DNA from: an uncultured Neglectibacter sp.
GTDB taxonomy: Bacteria > Bacillota > Clostridia > Oscillospirales > Acutalibacteraceae
Direction of reading: 5' to 3'
Length of the DNA: 51,615 bases
NCBI GenBank assembly: GCA_904374805.1
Contig: CAJFEW010000014.1
Coordinates: 1-51,615, forward strand
This document shows, in pieces, positions 50,223 through 51,615 of this stretch; the stretch's first letter is position 1; each line of letters starts with the position of its first letter. A model generated the notes under the pieces. The model was given only the letters and a program-made list of their open reading frames with translations. It was not told the origin of the DNA and did not search any database. Made by a program: the position numbers and the translations under genes.

Positions 50223-50251
50223 TTGACAAAGGGCGTGGCAGAGGCTATAAT
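50223..50251 (+). promoter_or_regulatory. Consensus promoter of infC-rpmI-rplT
   Basis: TTGACA (50223-50228) and TATAAT (50246-50251) are exactly 17 bp apart, the only perfect sigma-A consensus in the window, as expected for a ribosomal operon. Transcription starts near 50258. Confidence 0.9.
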
Positions 50252-50257
50252 AATACT

Positions 50258-50497
50258 TCGGTAAAACAAAGCGGAGCGGTTGGCTCCCACCCGTGCAGTG
50301 CTGTCTGACACAGGTCAATAACCCAAAGCAGGAGGTTTGCGCCCAAGGGCGCGCTCTTGTTCCCAGCTCTCGAAAGAGGGCCGGGCAGATAAGGGGCATT
50401 GATTGGCGGACAGAAGAAATTCTGTCCGCTTTTTGTACGGGGCCGGCCGGTCCGCTTCCCAACAGCTTGAGAACAACGTGTGATGGAGGTGCTACCC
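50258..50497 (+). promoter_or_regulatory. Structured leader of infC-rpmI-rplT with attenuator (L20-leader type)
   Basis: A 240-nt untranslated leader that holds a strong hairpin, GCGGACAGAA (50406-50415) with TTCTGTCCGC (50420-50429), followed by five T. In Bacillota, free L20 binds the leader of this operon and promotes termination. Position and layout fit that regulation; I did not model the L20 site itself. Confidence 0.7.
50406..50434 (+). terminator. Attenuator terminator in the infC leader
   Basis: A perfect 10-bp stem with a GAAA loop and a T run (50430-50434), about 64 bp ahead of the infC start. Confidence 0.88.
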
Positions 50498-51016
50498 ATT
50501 AGCAAACAGGAACTGCAGATCAACGAGCAAATCCGGGACAAGGAGCTTCGCGTGATTGATTCCGACGGCACCCAGCTGGGCATTATGTCCCTGCGGCAGG
50601 CCATGGAAATTGCGGAGAAGAAAAATCTGGATCTGGTGAAAATCGCTCCCCAGGCAAACCCGCCGGTGTGCAAAATCATCGATTACGGCAAGTTTCGCTT
50701 TGAACAGGCCAAGCGGGAAAAAGAGGCGCGCAAAAACCAGCGAGTCGTTGAAATCAAAGAGGTCCGCCTTTCTCTCAACATCGATACCCATGATTTTGAG
50801 ACCAAGAAGAACCACGCCCTGCGCTTTATTTCCGAGGGCAACAAGGTAAAGGCTTCCATCCGCTTTCGCGGCAGAGAGATGGGACATCCCGAGCTGGGCC
50901 TGGAGATTATGCGCCGGTTTGCCGATGCCATGAGCGAGGTGGCCAATGTGGAAAAGCCCGCCAAACTGGAGGGCCGCACCATGCTGATGTTCCTTGCTCC
51001 CAAGCCCGCCAAGTAA
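50498..51016 (+). CDS. infC: Translation initiation factor IF-3
   Basis: IF-3 binds the 30S subunit, prevents early 50S joining and rejects wrong start codons. The product of 172 residues aligns along its length with Bacillus IF-3, with INEQIRDKELRVID, the linker PPVCKIIDYGKFRFEQAKREKEA, and the C-terminal IRFRGREMGHPELG. The start is taken as ATT at 50498, seven bases after GGAGGT, which matches the family N-terminus. The upstream ATG at 50483 lies in the Shine-Dalgarno sequence itself. A non-AUG start lets IF-3 limit its own synthesis. It is the first gene of the operon infC-rpmI-rplT. Confidence 0.96.
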   Translation: MSKQELQINEQIRDKELRVIDSDGTQLGIMSLRQAMEIAEKKNLDLVKIAPQANPPVCKIIDYGKFRFEQAKREKEARKNQRVVEIKEVRLSLNIDTHDFETKKNHALRFISEGNKVKASIRFRGREMGHPELGLEIMRRFADAMSEVANVEKPAKLEGRTMLMFLAPKPAK

Positions 51017-51047
51017 TGTTTGATTTATCCTGAAGGAGGAACGTACC

Positions 51048-51251
51048 ATGCCGAAACTGAAAACTCACAGCGGCGCCAAAAAGCGCTTTAAGCTTTCCAA
51101 GAATGGAAAGGTCATCCGTGGACACGCCAACACCAGCCATCTGCTCAACGGGCACGGCAAGACCCCCAAGAGCAAGCGCGCTATGCGCGGCACCACTGTG
51201 GCCGACAAGACCAATGTGGCCGCCGTCAAGCGGATGCTGCCCTACAAGTAA
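51048..51251 (+). CDS. rpmI: 50S ribosomal protein L35
   Basis: A 67-residue basic protein of the large subunit (MPKLKTHSGAKKRFKLSKNG, GHGKTPKSKRAMRG). The length fits the usual 64-67. The start at 51048 follows GAAGGAGG, 31 nt after infC. It is co-transcribed with infC and rplT. Confidence 0.98.
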   Translation: MPKLKTHSGAKKRFKLSKNGKVIRGHANTSHLLNGHGKTPKSKRAMRGTTVADKTNVAAVKRMLPYK

Positions 51252-51267
51252 GCAGGGGAACAGCCCC

Positions 51268-51322
51268 GGACAAAACCTGCGCTGGCAGGTGGGGCAGGCG
51301 CTGTTTGCGGCGCCTTTTGTCC
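51268..51322 (+). other. Long-range inverted repeat in the rpmI-rplT spacer
   Basis: GGACAAAA (51268-51275) is the exact complement of TTTTGTCC (51315-51322), enclosing a GC-rich stretch that can fold further (GCGCTGG..., GCAGGCGC, GCGGCGCC). The spacer is 139 nt, long for this operon. It may be an RNA structure linked to L20 control or processing. Confidence 0.45.
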
Positions 51323-51390
51323 AGCCGGGCAAACCCGGTTTCTAGGATTGAAGTTTACGTGTTTTCACCATAAGAAAGGATGGTATTGGA

Positions 51391-51615
51391 ATGGCTAGAG
51401 TGAAGGGCGCGATGATGACGCGCAAAAGAAGAAAAAAGGTTTTAAAGCTTGCTAAGGGATACTGGGGCGCCAAGAGCCGTCATTTTAAAATGGCCAAACA
51501 GGCCGTTATGAAGTCTGGCAACTATGCGTTTATCGGCCGCAAGCAGCGCAAGCGCGATTTCCGCCGCCTGTGGATCACCCGTATTTCCGCAGCTTGCCGC
51601 ATGAACGGCATCAAC
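51391..51615 (+). CDS. rplT: 50S ribosomal protein L20, N-terminal part
   Basis: The first 75 codons of L20, cut by the window end (the full protein is about 117 residues). The N-terminus is the long basic extension ([32 protein letters not shown]) that threads into 23S rRNA, followed by the start of the globular domain ([14 protein letters not shown]). L20 is an early assembly protein and the usual autoregulator of this operon. The start at 51391 follows AAAGGATGG. Confidence 0.97.
   Translation, partial: MARVKGAMMTRKRRKKVLKLAKGYWGAKSRHFKMAKQAVMKSGNYAFIGRKQRKRDFRRLWITRISAACRMNGIN

Overview
The window reads as chromosomal DNA of a GC-rich, endospore-forming member of the Clostridia (Bacillota), most likely the Oscillospiraceae or a related gut lineage. 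The grounds are spoIIR, AddAB rather than RecBCD, RNase Y with YmdB, a threonine T-box leader, UPF0210/UPF0237 (PFL/ACT) genes, the infC-rpmI-rplT operon with a non-AUG infC start, strong AGGAGG ribosome sites, and GTG, TTG, ATT and probably CTG starts. The family placement is inference; no rRNA or tRNA gene was seen.

Layout. 1-7.5 kb: a truncated peptide-binding lipoprotein, pepF, mutY, a MerR regulator, a SpoVB/YtgP-type flippase and a metallo-beta-lactamase-fold hydrolase. 7.6-17.4 kb: repair and envelope genes sbcC, sbcD, a DacF-like D,D-carboxypeptidase, recG and fakA (yloV). 17.6-20.6 kb: ymdB, an AT-rich membrane gene of unknown function, and rny. 20.6-23.4 kb: divergent rny and thrS promoters, a 340-nt threonine T-box leader and thrS. 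23.6-30 kb, mostly minus strand: a type B carboxylesterase, a membrane-HIT fusion protein, a MazG-like pyrophosphohydrolase, an MFS exporter behind a leader-peptide attenuator, and the PFL/ACT pair. 30.2-33.8 kb: a four-gene plus-strand operon of PHP phosphatase, Lrp regulator, aminotransferase and DUF362 ferredoxin-like protein. 33.8-39.9 kb: tandem structured repeats, ispE, a two-component system, an ArsP_2-like permease, spoIIR, and a second repeat block. 39.9-51.6 kb: addB, addA, a GH2 beta-mannosidase, a methyltransferase and infC-rpmI-rplT, with rplT cut by the window end.

Genes that act together: SbcCD, AddAB, RecG and MutY cover DNA end processing, recombination and oxidised-base repair. 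RNase Y and YmdB are the usual RNA-decay and signalling pair. The PHP, Lrp, aminotransferase and DUF362 genes are tightly packed or overlapping and are probably one amino-acid related transcription unit. SpoIIR links forespore and mother cell during sporulation.

The least explained material is non-coding. A 133-bp unit repeated four times without indels, then a duplicated 110-bp unit, precede ispE. Related 49-bp units precede addB. Both blocks end in the same 46-bp element (one mismatch) directly abutting the ribosome site. Second is the attenuator in front of the MFS gene: promoter, 15-codon leader peptide and perfect terminator hairpin. Third is the membrane-HIT fusion protein.
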